Notes: generated by a model not told the origin, from the sequence alone. 64,000 nucleotides of DNA from Flavobacterium franklandianum (GCF_007097365.1 NZ_VJZR01000001.1:62001-126000); one strand, 5' to 3'. Shown: positions 17,879 through 27,405, numbered from the stretch's first letter. Program-made: numbers and translations.

Positions 17879-18874
17879 TTATTTATTTAAAATTATTGCG
17901 GCTTCTTTAGCAAAATAGGTTGAAATTAAACTCGCTCCAGCTCTTTTTATACACATTAATTGTTCCATCATAATCTTGTCGTGGTCTAGCCAACCTCTTT
18001 CGGCAGCGGCTTTTATCATTGCATATTCGCCAGAAACGTGAAAAACAGTTACGGGAACGTTCACGGCATTTCTCACTTCGCGAACGATGTCAAGATAAGC
18101 AATTCCGGGTTTTACCATCACCATATCAGCTCCTTCTTCTACGTCCATTAAGGCTTCACGAATGGCTTCGATGCGGTTGGCATAATCCATTTGATAGGTT
18201 TTTTTGTCTTTTGGAACAACGATATCTGCCTCTTTTGGCGCACTGCCTAAAGCATCACGAAAAGGGCCATAAAAAGCCGAAGCATATTTAGCCGAATAAC
18301 TCATAATACCTACATTCTGAAATCCTGCGGAATCCAATCCTTGGCGCAAACGCAAAACGCGACCGTCCATCATATCGCTTGGCGCTACAAAATCGGCTCC
18401 AGCCTGAGCGTGAGAAACTGCCATTTTTACCAATGCTTCATTAGTGGCATCGTTAGCAATATCACCGTTTTCGATGATGCCATCGTGGCCATAAATAGAA
18501 TAGGGATCCAAAGCCACATCGGGCATTACAATCATTTCGGGACAAGCCGCTTTGATAGCGCGAATGGCTTGTTGCATTAATCCATTGGGATTCCAAGCTT
18601 CGACACCAGCATTGTCTTTCAAATTCTCGCTTACTTTTACGTAAATGTTTACAGCACGAATTCCTAAAACATAAATTTCTTTGACTTCTTCAACCGTTAA
18701 ATCAATCGAACGTCGGAAGATTCCGGGCATCGATGGAATGGCAACTTTTACATTTTCGCCTTCGGCAATAAACATTGGAAACATAAAATCGGTTGGACTT
18801 AATGTGGTTTCGCGAACTAAGGAACGAATGCTTTCATTCACACGTAATCTTCTGCCTCTTTGTAATGGGAACAT
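17879..18874 (-). CDS. hemB: Delta-aminolevulinic acid dehydratase (porphobilinogen synthase)
   Basis: The 331-residue enzyme condenses two 5-aminolevulinate molecules into porphobilinogen. The Schiff-base lysine region MVMVKPGIAYLD and the APSDMMDGRV motif are clear. At the usual zinc site it reads DVALDPYSIYGHDG, with Asp/Ala in place of the zinc cysteines, so it is of the Mg-dependent, non-zinc type. It lies in the haem operon, 56 nt after hemF, and is followed almost directly by a cytochrome c gene. Confidence 0.95.
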   Translation of the reverse strand: MFPLQRGRRLRVNESIRSLVRETTLSPTDFMFPMFIAEGENVKVAIPSMPGIFRRSIDLTVEEVKEIYVLGIRAVNIYVKVSENLKDNAGVEAWNPNGLMQQAIRAIKAACPEMIVMPDVALDPYSIYGHDGIIENGDIANDATNEALVKMAVSHAQAGADFVAPSDMMDGRVLRLRQGLDSAGFQNVGIMSYSAKYASAFYGPFRDALGSAPKEADIVVPKDKKTYQMDYANRIEAIREALMDVEEGADMVMVKPGIAYLDIVREVRNAVNVPVTVFHVSGEYAMIKAAAERGWLDHDKIMMEQLMCIKRAGASLISTYFAKEAAIILNK

Positions 18875-18930
18875 ATTATTTTGTTTAAATTGTTTAAAAG
18901 TTTAAGGTTTAAAGTTGTTTTACTTTATGC

Positions 18931-19833
18931 TTAAACCCAATCTATTGGTTGTTGTAATACTTTCAGTAATTTCTCTTCTTCGCTTCCCGATTCTGGATGA
19001 TGATCGTAAACCCACTGAACGTGTGGCGGCAAACTCATCAGGATACTTTCGATTCTGCCATTGGTTTTCAATCCAAACAAAGTGCCTTTATCGTGTACCA
19101 AATTGAATTCGACATAACGACCGCGACGGATTTCTTGCCACGTTCTTTGTTCTGGAGTATATTGTAAATTTTTTCTTTTTTCAACAATTGGAACATAAGC
19201 TTCCAAGAAACTGTTACCGACTTCGGATACAAAATTGAACCAATTTTCCATTGACATATCGTCATTTGCTTTGCAATAATCGAAAAACAAACCACCAATT
19301 CCTCGTGCTTCATTGCGATGCGCGTTCCAAAAATAGGTGTCACATTGCTTTTTGTATTTTGGATAAAAATCAGGATTGTGTTTGTCGCAAGCGGTTTTAC
19401 AAGTCTGATGAAAGTGTTTTGCATCTTCCTCAAACAAATAATAAGGCGTTAAATCCTGTCCCCCACCAAACCATTGCTGGATCACTTTTCCGTTATCATC
19501 ATACATTTCGAAATAGCGCCAATTAGCGTGAACCGTTGGCACCATTGGGCTTTTTGGATGCAAAACCAAACTCAATCCGCAAGCAAAAAAATCTGCTTCG
19601 CCCACGTTGAATAATTTTTGCATACTGTCAGGCAATTTTCCGTGAACTGCCGAAATATTGACACCGCCTTTTTCGAAAACGGCTCCGTTTTCAATCACGC
19701 GTGTTCGTCCGCCTCCACCTTCTGGTCGTTCCCAAATATCCTCACGGAATTTGGTTGCACCATCAGCATCTTCCAATCCTTTGCAGATTTGGTCTTGAAG
19801 GTTTTGTATGTATTGGTAAAATTTATTTTTCAT
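18931..19833 (-). CDS. hemF: Oxygen-dependent coproporphyrinogen III oxidase
   Basis: The 300-residue enzyme converts coproporphyrinogen III to protoporphyrinogen IX with O2. Family blocks are visible: GGGRTRVIENGAVFEKGGVN, FGGGQDLTPYYLFEEDAKHF, and GRYVEFNLVHDKGTLFGL. Its ATG shares one base with the stop of the upstream BRO-N gene (TAATG), so the inserted gene has become translationally coupled to hemF. An O2-dependent enzyme here agrees with an aerobic organism. Confidence 0.95.
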   Translation of the reverse strand: MKNKFYQYIQNLQDQICKGLEDADGATKFREDIWERPEGGGGRTRVIENGAVFEKGGVNISAVHGKLPDSMQKLFNVGEADFFACGLSLVLHPKSPMVPTVHANWRYFEMYDDNGKVIQQWFGGGQDLTPYYLFEEDAKHFHQTCKTACDKHNPDFYPKYKKQCDTYFWNAHRNEARGIGGLFFDYCKANDDMSMENWFNFVSEVGNSFLEAYVPIVEKRKNLQYTPEQRTWQEIRRGRYVEFNLVHDKGTLFGLKTNGRIESILMSLPPHVQWVYDHHPESGSEEEKLLKVLQQPIDWV

Positions 19834-20666
19834 TACTCCAATTCCTTTTTATTTTCCAAATAATCACTAGCATTCAATTTATTTACTACTTTCTTTCCTG
19901 TCTTTTCTTCAATTTGCTTGCGTGTATTTCCAGCAATTGTGCCTCCTTGCTTAGCAATTTTTTTATTTTCCACAAAGTTTTTAGGTTTCTTTTCCTTGCT
20001 AATTTCTGTTGTGGTAGCTTCTGCCAACATATTGAGTACTAATTCCAGATTACTCATATTGTCTGGCAAATTTTCTTTTTTTAACCCTTTATGATTTTTG
20101 TATTTTTTTACCGATAAACCACTCCAAGCTTTGGTGATTTCATCAGTAAGAATGGCATATTCTTGTCCTTTTTTCACACCTCGTTTGTCCCATTCATCGG
20201 TAAGATCTTTTCTTACTTCAATACTTTTCAAACGTTGGTTTACCCATTCTTTGGAATATCCTTTTTTGAGATAAGTTTCCATAAGCCTGTCAAAACCAAG
20301 TTCAGGGTCTTCAATTTCATCAATGCGTTCTCTTCCCACTTGAGCCAACCACAGTTTGAAAGGTTCTGCTTTTTTAGATGGAACAGATTGTATTAATCGA
20401 AACAGTTGTTCGGTATCGGCAACATCGGTCAATCGCATTTTTCCATCATCAGCAAGTAGTTTCAACTGTCCGATTTTTTCGGACACTTCACTTCCTTCTC
20501 TTATTAATTTAGATTTTAAATCACTCCAATATTTTCTTGGTCGATCATTTTCAATCAAAACTTGTAATACATCAACAATAGAAAAATACCATTTTTCTTC
20601 GTCATCAATCCAAATAGAACGAATTTGTTTTTGTTCGAATAGTTTAATGGCGGTTTCTTTGGTCAT
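19833..20666 (-). CDS. BRO family N-terminal domain protein
   Basis: The 277-residue protein starts with a BRO-N/phage antirepressor-like DNA-binding domain (about residues 1-115: IRSIWIDDEEKWYFSIVDV, then SDLKSKL...SEKIGQLKL and DTEQLFRLIQSVPSKKAEPFK). The C-terminal half is charged, with EYAILTDEITKAWSGLSVKKYK and a Lys-rich end. Such proteins are common in phages and also occur as lone chromosomal genes in Bacteroidota. It sits inside the haem operon, overlapping the hemF start by one base. No other phage gene is present. Regulation of haem genes is possible, but nothing in the sequence shows it. Confidence 0.75.
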   Translation of the reverse strand: MTKETAIKLFEQKQIRSIWIDDEEKWYFSIVDVLQVLIENDRPRKYWSDLKSKLIREGSEVSEKIGQLKLLADDGKMRLTDVADTEQLFRLIQSVPSKKAEPFKLWLAQVGRERIDEIEDPELGFDRLMETYLKKGYSKEWVNQRLKSIEVRKDLTDEWDKRGVKKGQEYAILTDEITKAWSGLSVKKYKNHKGLKKENLPDNMSNLELVLNMLAEATTTEISKEKKPKNFVENKKIAKQGGTIAGNTRKQIEEKTGKKVVNKLNASDYLENKKELE

Positions 20667-20717
20667 AATTTTATATTTTAATAAAATTTGTCTTGAAGGT
20701 TTTGAATTTATTGATCA

Positions 20718-21098
20718 TTATAAATTTGCTTTTGCAGCAGCTGTCTTATTAAATATTTCAAACGAAAAAGTCTTGCTTTCCTGTTGAACATAATCATAAA
20801 TGGCAATGGATTTTTCAGAAAAATCAAATTGATTTTCTTTCGAAAGTGCCATCAAGAAATCGGCAAATATTTCGAAATGATTCCAGTCAAAATGAAGGCG
20901 TTCCAAGTGAGAAATCAATTGCTTTTCGTCGAAATCACGAAGACTTTCGACATTCATTCCCAAATCTTTTAACTCATTTTCTAACTGCAACAAGTCTTCT
21001 AAATTCCAGAATTTAGGCACAAAAGTCAACGATCTCAACATTTTTAGAATATTGTCAATTCGAATACTTTCCTGATCTCGTAAGCCTTTGTTTAGCAT
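20718..21098 (-). CDS. Uncharacterised protein in the haem operon
   Basis: This 126-residue, probably all-helical cytoplasmic protein has no signal peptide, membrane segment or metal motif. It is rich in Leu, Phe, Glu and Asn (for example HLERLHFDWNHFEIFADFL). I do not recognise the family. It starts 9 nt after hemE and is followed by the BRO-N gene after 51 nt, so it is co-transcribed with haem genes. It may be a lineage-specific haem-operon protein or an insertion; sequence alone does not decide. Confidence 0.6.
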   Translation of the reverse strand: MLNKGLRDQESIRIDNILKMLRSLTFVPKFWNLEDLLQLENELKDLGMNVESLRDFDEKQLISHLERLHFDWNHFEIFADFLMALSKENQFDFSEKSIAIYDYVQQESKTFSFEIFNKTAAAKANL

Positions 21099-21107
21099 TT
21101 TTTAAAA

Positions 21108-22136
21108 CTACTTTTGTCTGTATTCCTTCACCGCGTCAACAAAAGCCTTTGCGTGATCCACAGGAATATTTGGCAAAATTCCGTGACCTAAATTGGCAAT
21201 GTATTTGTCTTTTCCGAATTCGTCTATCATTTCGTGAACCATTTTCTTGATGGTTGGAATTGGCGAAAGTAATCTTGACGGATCAAAATTTCCTTGTAAC
21301 GTTACATTTCCACCAGACAAATAACGGGCATTTCTTGGCGAACAAGTCCAATCTACTCCAAGTGCTGAAGCTTTACTTTTCCCCATTTCATTCAAAGCAA
21401 ACCAACATCCTTTTCCGAAAACGATAACAGGCGTAACTTCGGCCAAGGCATCCACGATTTGGTTGATGTATTTCCAAGAGAACTCCTGATAATCCACAGG
21501 CGAAAGCATTCCTCCCCAAGAGTCGAAAATCTGGATGGCATCGCAACCTGCTTTTACTTTTTCTTTTAAATATAAAATAGTTGTATCGGTAATTTTTTGC
21601 AATAAAGTATGCGCTGCAACTGGGTTTGAGAAACAAAATCCTTTGGCAGTATCAAAACTTTTCGAACCTTTTCCTTCCACAGCATAACAGAAAATCGTCC
21701 AAGGTGAACCGGCGAAACCAATTAATGGCACCTCATCGTTCAACATTTCTTTAGTCAATTTGATGGCATCAAAAACGTAGCCTAAAGTTTCATTTACATC
21801 TGGAACATACACCTGGTTTACTTGCTCCATCGTACGAATAGGATTGGGAATAATGGGACCCAAATTGTCTTTCAATTCTACGTGAATTCCCATTGCTCTT
21901 GGTACTACCAAAATATCCGAAAACAAAATCGCAGCATCTGGTCCGACAATACGAATAGGTTGTACAGTGATTTCTGCGGCTAATTCCGGCGTTTCGCAAC
22001 GGGTGAAAAAATCATATTTGTCACGCAATGCTCTGAATTCAGGCAAATATCTTCCCGCTTGACGCATCATCCAAACTGGTGGACGTTCTACAGTTTCTCC
22101 TCTTAATGCTTTTAAAAATAGGTCGTTCTTTATCAT
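21108..22136 (-). CDS. hemE: Uroporphyrinogen decarboxylase
   Basis: The 342-residue enzyme removes four carboxyl groups from uroporphyrinogen III to give coproporphyrinogen III. Signature motifs are present: [18 protein letters not shown] near the N-terminus, the [16 protein letters not shown] block, and NLGHGILPN near the C-terminus. Length and motif order are normal. It lies 41 nt after hemD in the haem operon. Confidence 0.96.
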   Translation of the reverse strand: MIKNDLFLKALRGETVERPPVWMMRQAGRYLPEFRALRDKYDFFTRCETPELAAEITVQPIRIVGPDAAILFSDILVVPRAMGIHVELKDNLGPIIPNPIRTMEQVNQVYVPDVNETLGYVFDAIKLTKEMLNDEVPLIGFAGSPWTIFCYAVEGKGSKSFDTAKGFCFSNPVAAHTLLQKITDTTILYLKEKVKAGCDAIQIFDSWGGMLSPVDYQEFSWKYINQIVDALAEVTPVIVFGKGCWFALNEMGKSKASALGVDWTCSPRNARYLSGGNVTLQGNFDPSRLLSPIPTIKKMVHEMIDEFGKDKYIANLGHGILPNIPVDHAKAFVDAVKEYRQK

Positions 22137-22177
22137 TTTTTATTTTTTTTCTAATTCCCCTTTCGGGGTTTGGGGGA

Positions 22178-22840
22178 TTATTTATATTCTTCGATTACAT
22201 CTTCGATCACATTATCAACCGAAGGCTGATCGGCGACTATTATATTTCTGGTTGTTTTTTCTAATGCTTCAGCGGTGGTTTCGCCAATGCAAAAACAAAT
22301 TTCGTTTTTTATTTTGTTATCCTTCAAATAACTTTCAATGGCTGACGGACTGAAAAACAGGATTCCATCGACTGAAGTTTTTATTTTTTGTGGCGTTAAT
22401 GTCGTTTCGTATACCTGAATTTCATTGAAATTAACTTTGGCCGCTTTCAGTGCTTTTGGCAAAGTTTCTTTTCGCAAATTTCCGCTGAAAAAAGTAAAAC
22501 TTTCATTGGAATAAATCAAGGTGATAATTTCGGCCAAATCGGAAGCGTAATCTACGTAAACAACGACATTAAACCCGTTTTCTTCTAATAAATCTTTGGT
22601 TTTTATACCAACACAAAATACATTTTTGGACATTAATTCTTCCACTTTTGGATGAAGAAACACACTTTGAGCTGCATTTTGACTAGTAAAGATCAGGTTA
22701 TCGTTGATTTTTTTTAAATCAAAATCAGAGTTTTCAGTTTTTATAAAATTAGCTTCGGTAACTGAAAAACCAGCGTCTAATAAGGCTTGCTTTTGATGAC
22801 TCAAAAGTATTTTTGTGGAGAGAATGCTAGTTGTACTCAT
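22178..22840 (-). CDS. hemD: Uroporphyrinogen-III synthase
   Basis: The 220-residue protein cyclises hydroxymethylbilane to uroporphyrinogen III. HemD is poorly conserved, but the pattern is right: two Rossmann-like lobes, with NLIFTSQNAAQSVFLH in the first half and DGILFFSPSAIESYL followed by CIGETTAEAL in the second. Its position between hemC and hemE confirms it. Only 3 nt separate it from the upstream DUF1016 gene. Confidence 0.88.
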   Translation of the reverse strand: MSTTSILSTKILLSHQKQALLDAGFSVTEANFIKTENSDFDLKKINDNLIFTSQNAAQSVFLHPKVEELMSKNVFCVGIKTKDLLEENGFNVVVYVDYASDLAEIITLIYSNESFTFFSGNLRKETLPKALKAAKVNFNEIQVYETTLTPQKIKTSVDGILFFSPSAIESYLKDNKIKNEICFCIGETTAEALEKTTRNIIVADQPSVDNVIEDVIEEYK

Positions 22841-22843
22841 TTT

Positions 22844-23986
22844 TTATTTGTTTGGTTTTGTTTCAGAAATCAAAATACGTTGAAATTCGGCTACTGTTGG
22901 TAATTTTCCAATCATTTCTTCTGGCAATTGTTTGCTCAAAATGTATTCGGCAACTCCTATTGGTTTATTCGCATTTCTCAAAGTGTATTCTACTTCCAAA
23001 TGGTTTTTCTCAGGAACTAATAAAATTCCAATACTCGGTTGGTCATCAAATTGTTTCAATTGTTCGTCCATCAATTGCAAATAAAAATCAAGTTTCCCAA
23101 CAAATTCCGGCTCAAATTCTACGACTTTCAATTCTACAGCCACCAAACATTTGAGGATTCTATGATAAAAAAGCAAATCGATATAATAATCTTTATCGCC
23201 CAACGAAAGTCTATATTGGTTGCCAATGAAACAAAATCCATAACCCAATTCCAGCATCAGTCGCTTTACGTTTTCGACCATTGTGTTTTCTAATGCTTTT
23301 TCGGTAACGGGTTTGTTGATGTCTAAAAAATCAAGACTATAAACACTTTTTATGCTTTCCCGTGCTTGTTCCTGAAAATGTTCGGGCAAGGCTTTTGCGA
23401 AATTATGCTGTGATGGTTTTGTTGTGTAATGTTCGTAAGAGTTTGCTTTAATTTGATGTAATAAAACCGCTCGACTGTATCTATTTTTAATGGTTTGTTC
23501 TAAATAAAAAATCCTTGCTTTAGGCTCTTTTACCTTTTGAAGAATTAAAACATTGTGTTGCCAAGGAGTTGCAGCAATAAGTTTTTTTACATATTCCAAA
23601 TGTGAATCAGCTTGATTCACATTTGCATTTTCTAATTGTGAAACCGGCGGTTTCACATTTGTGTTTTCTAATTGCGAACCAGCTTGATTCACATTTGAAT
23701 ACTCTGCAACTAATTGCTTCATAAATTGAAGATTTCGGGGCGACCAACTCACTCCTTCTCCAATTAACTGCGGTAAATCTCGACTCAATAATAAAATAAC
23801 CGATTTTCCCCAACCAAATTCCTCTTGCTTTTTGATAATCAATTCGCCGATATTCCAATACAATTGGTTCGAAATAGTTTGCACCGACTGAATCGCCTGT
23901 ACCCGATGTTGTTGGACAGCAGTTGCCACATCCGAAAGAAATTCGTTGTAAGCATCTGGCGAAATGTCTTTGTTCAACTGGGTCAT
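22844..23986 (-). CDS. DUF1016/YhcG-family PDDEXK nuclease, first copy
   Basis: The 380-residue protein has a DUF1016 N-terminal domain (about residues 15-150, with QLYWNIGELIIKKQEEFGWG and SWSPRNLQFMKQL) and a C-terminal PDDEXK-like domain, with Asp in YYIDLLFYHR and ELK in VAVELKV (about residues 267-287). Related YhcG proteins are predicted nucleases linked to mobile DNA or defence. Residues 97-130 are an irregular low-complexity insert made of three 12-residue repeats whose DNA forms palindromes. It sits between hemC and hemD with gaps of 7 and 3 nt, so it has been fitted into the operon without breaking it. Its cellular role is unknown. Confidence 0.82.
   Translation of the reverse strand: MTQLNKDISPDAYNEFLSDVATAVQQHRVQAIQSVQTISNQLYWNIGELIIKKQEEFGWGKSVILLLSRDLPQLIGEGVSWSPRNLQFMKQLVAEYSNVNQAGSQLENTNVKPPVSQLENANVNQADSHLEYVKKLIAATPWQHNVLILQKVKEPKARIFYLEQTIKNRYSRAVLLHQIKANSYEHYTTKPSQHNFAKALPEHFQEQARESIKSVYSLDFLDINKPVTEKALENTMVENVKRLMLELGYGFCFIGNQYRLSLGDKDYYIDLLFYHRILKCLVAVELKVVEFEPEFVGKLDFYLQLMDEQLKQFDDQPSIGILLVPEKNHLEVEYTLRNANKPIGVAEYILSKQLPEEMIGKLPTVAEFQRILISETKPNK
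23601..23693. repeat. Three 36-bp tandem palindromic repeats inside a coding sequence
   Basis: Palindromes start at 23601, 23637 and 23673, exactly 36 bp (12 codons) apart. The first is TGTGAATCA-GCT-TGATTCACA, the second TGTGAAACC-GGC-GGTTTCACA, the third a degenerate TGCGAACCA-GCT-TGATTCACA. Between the first two, both arms change together so that pairing is kept. The reading frame of the DUF1016 gene is preserved. Confidence 0.85.
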
Positions 23987-23993
23987 AACTTGT

Positions 23994-24923
23994 TTACTTC
24001 TTCAAACTTTCCTTAATTATTTTCATCAAAGCCTCTCCACCATTTTCCAGAATTTCATTGGCACAATTGAAACCTAATTTTTTCCATTCTTCGACGGGCA
24101 CAATTTTTTCAATTTCTAATTTTTGTTTTCCATCAATAGACAGCAAAGCTCCTTTGAAAGTAAAAGTGTCTTCTATTTCGCAATACTTAGCCAATGCGCC
24201 AATTGGTGCTGTACAACCGCCTTCGAGCGTTTTTAGGAATTGTCTTTCTATATAGGTGCAAATCTCAGTTTCCACATCATTGAGTTGCGAAATAGCATCA
24301 AGAGCAAAATCGTCATTTCCCATCGCTACAATTACCATTGCGCCTTGAGCTGGCGCTGGAATCATCCAATCGAGATTGATGAAATCGGTTGGTTTCAGGT
24401 TAATTCTTTCTAAACCTGCGGCTGCAAAAACGGCTCCGCTCCAATCGCTTTCGGTTAGTTTTTGCATTCGAGTATTCACGTTTCCACGCAAATCGACAAC
24501 AGTATGATTGGGATATTTGTTCAACCACATCGATTGACGACGTAAACTTCCGGTGGCGATAGTTCCGTTTCCTTCCAGAAAATCGAGGTTTCCTTTGTGA
24601 ACTAATATATCCAAAGTATTGGCTCTTTCGAGAACTGCAGCCTGAACAATCCCAATAGGCAAAGCCGTTGGGACGTCTTTCATCGAATGCACAGCAATAT
24701 CGACTTGGCCATTTAGCATAGCAATGTCTAATGTTTTTGTGAAAATTCCAGTGATTCCGAGTTCGTAAAGGGGTTTGTCTAGAACAATATCGCCTTGTGA
24801 TTTTACAGCAATAATTTCGGTTTTATATCCTAAATCGTTTAATTTTTTTTGAACGGTATGGGCTTGCCAAAGCGCTAATTCGCTATCGCGCGTTCCAATT
24901 CGAATTGTTTTTTTTGAATTCAT
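23994..24923 (-). CDS. hemC: Hydroxymethylbilane synthase (porphobilinogen deaminase)
   Basis: The 309-residue enzyme links four porphobilinogen units into hydroxymethylbilane. It has IRIGTRDSELALWQA at the N-terminus, the VHSMKDVPT loop, GSLRRQSM, and GGCTAPIGA, in which the Cys holds the dipyrromethane cofactor. It lies 56 nt after hemA; the DUF1016 gene follows 7 nt past its stop. Confidence 0.96.
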   Translation of the reverse strand: MNSKKTIRIGTRDSELALWQAHTVQKKLNDLGYKTEIIAVKSQGDIVLDKPLYELGITGIFTKTLDIAMLNGQVDIAVHSMKDVPTALPIGIVQAAVLERANTLDILVHKGNLDFLEGNGTIATGSLRRQSMWLNKYPNHTVVDLRGNVNTRMQKLTESDWSGAVFAAAGLERINLKPTDFINLDWMIPAPAQGAMVIVAMGNDDFALDAISQLNDVETEICTYIERQFLKTLEGGCTAPIGALAKYCEIEDTFTFKGALLSIDGKQKLEIEKIVPVEEWKKLGFNCANEILENGGEALMKIIKESLKK

Positions 24924-24979
24924 TAAACCTTTTTTCTTTTTTTAAACCATAAAGATATTAAGGTTTGTTTAGATATTTA

Positions 24980-26284
24980 CTATGAAAGGGTGATTTTGTA
25001 TTTTTCTTCGATCGGTGAAGTTTTTTTTTGAGGAGTTTGTAGTCCTATTTGGAATACTTTTTCGATAAATTCTATGCTGTCGTCAACCGAAGTGTTTTCG
25101 TCTTTGAGGTGACTCGCGAAATGATTGGTGATTTTTTGGATAATTCTGGAAGTAAGCAATTCGGCTTGTTCTTCGTCAAAATTAGATAATTTTTTACGTT
25201 GGAAAGTCAATTCTCCGGCAACAATATCATTTAATTTTGCTTTCAATGCGTGAATGGTTGGCGCATATTTTCGGCCATTCATCCAAGTATTCAATTCTAA
25301 TTTCATATCCTCGATAATGGCTTCGGCAGCAGGAATGTGTTGTTTTCTTCTTTCGAGTGTATCATCGGTCATTTGAGACAAATAATCCATATGAATTAAA
25401 GTCACCCCTGAAATTTGTTCCACATTTGCATTAACATTTTTCGGAATAGAAAGATCCAATATCAAAAGTGGTTTCTTTAAATTCAATAATGTTTTATCGA
25501 TAGTAGGATTATGAGCGCCAGTCGCAACAACTAAAACGTCAGCTTTTTGTAATTCGAGATGCAAATCAGCATAATCTTTTACCACCAAATTCAATTTTCC
25601 TGCTAATATTTCGGCAGTACTTTTTGTTCTGTTTATCAAGGTAATTTGCTCATTTTTAGTGTGTTTTACTAAGTTTTCGCAAGTATTTCTACCAATTTCT
25701 CCAGTTCCGAAAAGAAGAATATTTTTATTTCCAATGCCCTCAATATTTCTAATAATGTATTGCACAGCGGCAAAAGAAACAGAAGTTGCTCCCGAACTAA
25801 TTTCGGTTTCGTTTTTAATTCTTTTGCTGGTTTGAATAACAGTATTAATCAATCGGTCTAAAAAAGCATTGATTAAACCCATTGATCTGGATTCTTCAAA
25901 ACTGTTTTTTAATTGACCAATAATTTCAAAATCACCAAGAATTTGACTGTCTAGTCCTGTTCCTACACGGAACATATGGTCTATAGCTTCCTGACTTTTA
26001 TATACAAAACCTACTTTTTGAAATTCTTCAACCGACCCATTACTGTTCTCGCAAACCAATTTTATCAATTGGAAAGGATGATCGGCATAGCCATATATTT
26101 CGGTGCGATTGCAGGTAGATGTCACGATTAAACTCTCGATACCTTCTTCTTTTGCTTGGAGCAAAACTCTGGTTTTTGCTTTAGCATCAAGACTAAACTT
26201 ACCTCTCACTTCGGCATCTGCCTTTTTGTAACTCAATCCTATGGAGTAGAAAGTTTTGTGTTTTGGTATGTTAAGGTTTTCCAT
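24980..26284 (-). CDS. hemA: Glutamyl-tRNA reductase
   Basis: This 434-residue enzyme begins the C5 route to haem by reducing glutamyl-tRNA to glutamate-1-semialdehyde. The catalytic Cys is in VTSTCNRTEIYGY, the NADPH-binding domain shows LLFGTGEIGRNTCENL, and the C-terminal dimerisation helices are present. It is the first gene of the minus-strand haem operon and has its own promoter. The next enzyme, HemL, is not in the window. Confidence 0.95.
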   Translation of the reverse strand: MENLNIPKHKTFYSIGLSYKKADAEVRGKFSLDAKAKTRVLLQAKEEGIESLIVTSTCNRTEIYGYADHPFQLIKLVCENSNGSVEEFQKVGFVYKSQEAIDHMFRVGTGLDSQILGDFEIIGQLKNSFEESRSMGLINAFLDRLINTVIQTSKRIKNETEISSGATSVSFAAVQYIIRNIEGIGNKNILLFGTGEIGRNTCENLVKHTKNEQITLINRTKSTAEILAGKLNLVVKDYADLHLELQKADVLVVATGAHNPTIDKTLLNLKKPLLILDLSIPKNVNANVEQISGVTLIHMDYLSQMTDDTLERRKQHIPAAEAIIEDMKLELNTWMNGRKYAPTIHALKAKLNDIVAGELTFQRKKLSNFDEEQAELLTSRIIQKITNHFASHLKDENTSVDDSIEFIEKVFQIGLQTPQKKTSPIEEKYKITLS

Positions 26285-26308
26285 ATATTATTTTTCTGAT
26301 GCAATTGG

Positions 26309-26340
26309 CAAAGGTAAAACTACTGTTTTTATTAAAACAA
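26309..26340 (-). promoter_or_regulatory. Promoter of the hemA operon
   Basis: On the minus strand TTG (26338-26340) and TACCTTTG (26309-26316) are 21 nt apart, a full match to the Bacteroidota pattern. Transcription would start about 15-20 nt before the hemA ATG. The intergenic region is shared with the divergent AraC gene, a natural place for regulator binding. Confidence 0.65.
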
Positions 26341-26410
26341 CGCTTAAAGTACTATTTGTATCGCCAAATGATTTTTGTTTATAAATCTAATATTTTAATT
26401 ATAAAAACAC

Positions 26411-26418
26411 TATTTTTG
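26411..26418 (+). promoter_or_regulatory. Possible -7 element of the AraC regulator gene
   Basis: TATTTTTG fits TAnnTTTG and lies about 90 nt before the chosen ATG at 26509. No TTG is found at normal spacing, so this is weak. Confidence 0.3.
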
Positions 26419-26508
26419 TAATGAAATCAGGTGTTTGTAAAACAAAAATATTGTTTTTTTATTAACTATTACCTGATAATTATCATATTATTTAAAAAAA
26501 ATGTCGCA

Positions 26509-27381
26509 ATGAGTTCACAGGATATTATAACAATTGAAGACGACTTTACCCTACTTCGTTTTCAAAATGACAGCGACGAAGTGTATTGTACACAACGAGA
26601 AGTAAAAAGCGGATTGATACAATTTCACTTTGGTCTTAAAGGAAAAGCCAAATTTCTTTTCAATCAAGGAAGTTATACTTTGGACTTAAAAGAAGAAAAA
26701 TCTTTATTGCTTTATAATCCGCAAAAAGAATTGCCTTTGAACCTAGAAATAGCTCCAAATTCTTGGGTGATTTCGGTGATTATTTCCATTAAAAAATTTC
26801 ATAATTTGTTTTCTTCCGAAGCCAATTACATTACTTTTTTGAGTGACGACAACAAAGACAAAAAATATTATAAAGAAGGAGACATCAGTCCGTCGATGGC
26901 AATTGTACTGACCCAATTGTTTCATTACAACTTGCATCCATCCATAAAAAACTTGTATTATAAAGGCAAGGGATACGAATTATTGAGTCTCTATTTCAAC
27001 CGAACCGAAGATCCAAACGCAGAACAATGTCCGTTTTTGATTGATGAAGAAAACGTCTTAAAAATAAAAAAAGCCAAAGAACTCGTTCTTGTTAATATCG
27101 CAGAACCACCCAGTTTACAGGAATTAGCCGACGAAGTTGGATTAACCCTGAAGAAACTAAAAATGGGTTTCAAACAAATTTACGGAGATACTGTTTATGG
27201 CTTTCTTTTTGACTATAAAATGAATTCAGCCCGAAAATTATTAGACAGTGGTTCTTATAATGTCAATGAAGTAGGTTTGAAAATTGGCTACAGCACCGGA
27301 AGCCATTTTATTGCAGCTTTCAAAAAGAAATTTGGCACTACTCCAAAAAAATATTTGATGGCTCTTAATCCGAATACTTAA
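26509..27381 (+). CDS. AraC-family transcriptional regulator
   Basis: The 290-residue protein has an N-terminal ligand or oligomerisation domain and a C-terminal AraC double helix-turn-helix (about residues 195-290), with SLQELADEVGLTLKKLKMGF as the first helix pair and VGLKIGYSTGSHFIAAFKKK FGTTPKKY as the second. The start is placed at MSSQDIIT; the longer reading from 26431 adds a hydrophobic, AT-rich stretch that looks non-coding. It is divergent from hemA and upstream of hemH, so control of haem genes is plausible but inferred. The ligand is unknown. Confidence 0.82.
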   Translation: MSSQDIITIEDDFTLLRFQNDSDEVYCTQREVKSGLIQFHFGLKGKAKFLFNQGSYTLDLKEEKSLLLYNPQKELPLNLEIAPNSWVISVIISIKKFHNLFSSEANYITFLSDDNKDKKYYKEGDISPSMAIVLTQLFHYNLHPSIKNLYYKGKGYELLSLYFNRTEDPNAEQCPFLIDEENVLKIKKAKELVLVNIAEPPSLQELADEVGLTLKKLKMGFKQIYGDTVYGFLFDYKMNSARKLLDSGSYNVNEVGLKIGYSTGSHFIAAFKKKFGTTPKKYLMALNPNT

Positions 27382-27405
27382 GTTGTAAAATTAATAAGCT
27401 TTAAT

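Noticed and set aside
19833..20666. BRO-N gene as the edge of a prophage
   Set aside because: No integrase, capsid, portal or lysis genes lie nearby; haem genes continue on both sides.
26431..26508. Longer N-terminus for the AraC regulator
   Set aside because: The extra 26 residues are hydrophobic and AT-driven, and they do not resemble an AraC start. They probably reflect non-coding promoter DNA in an open frame.
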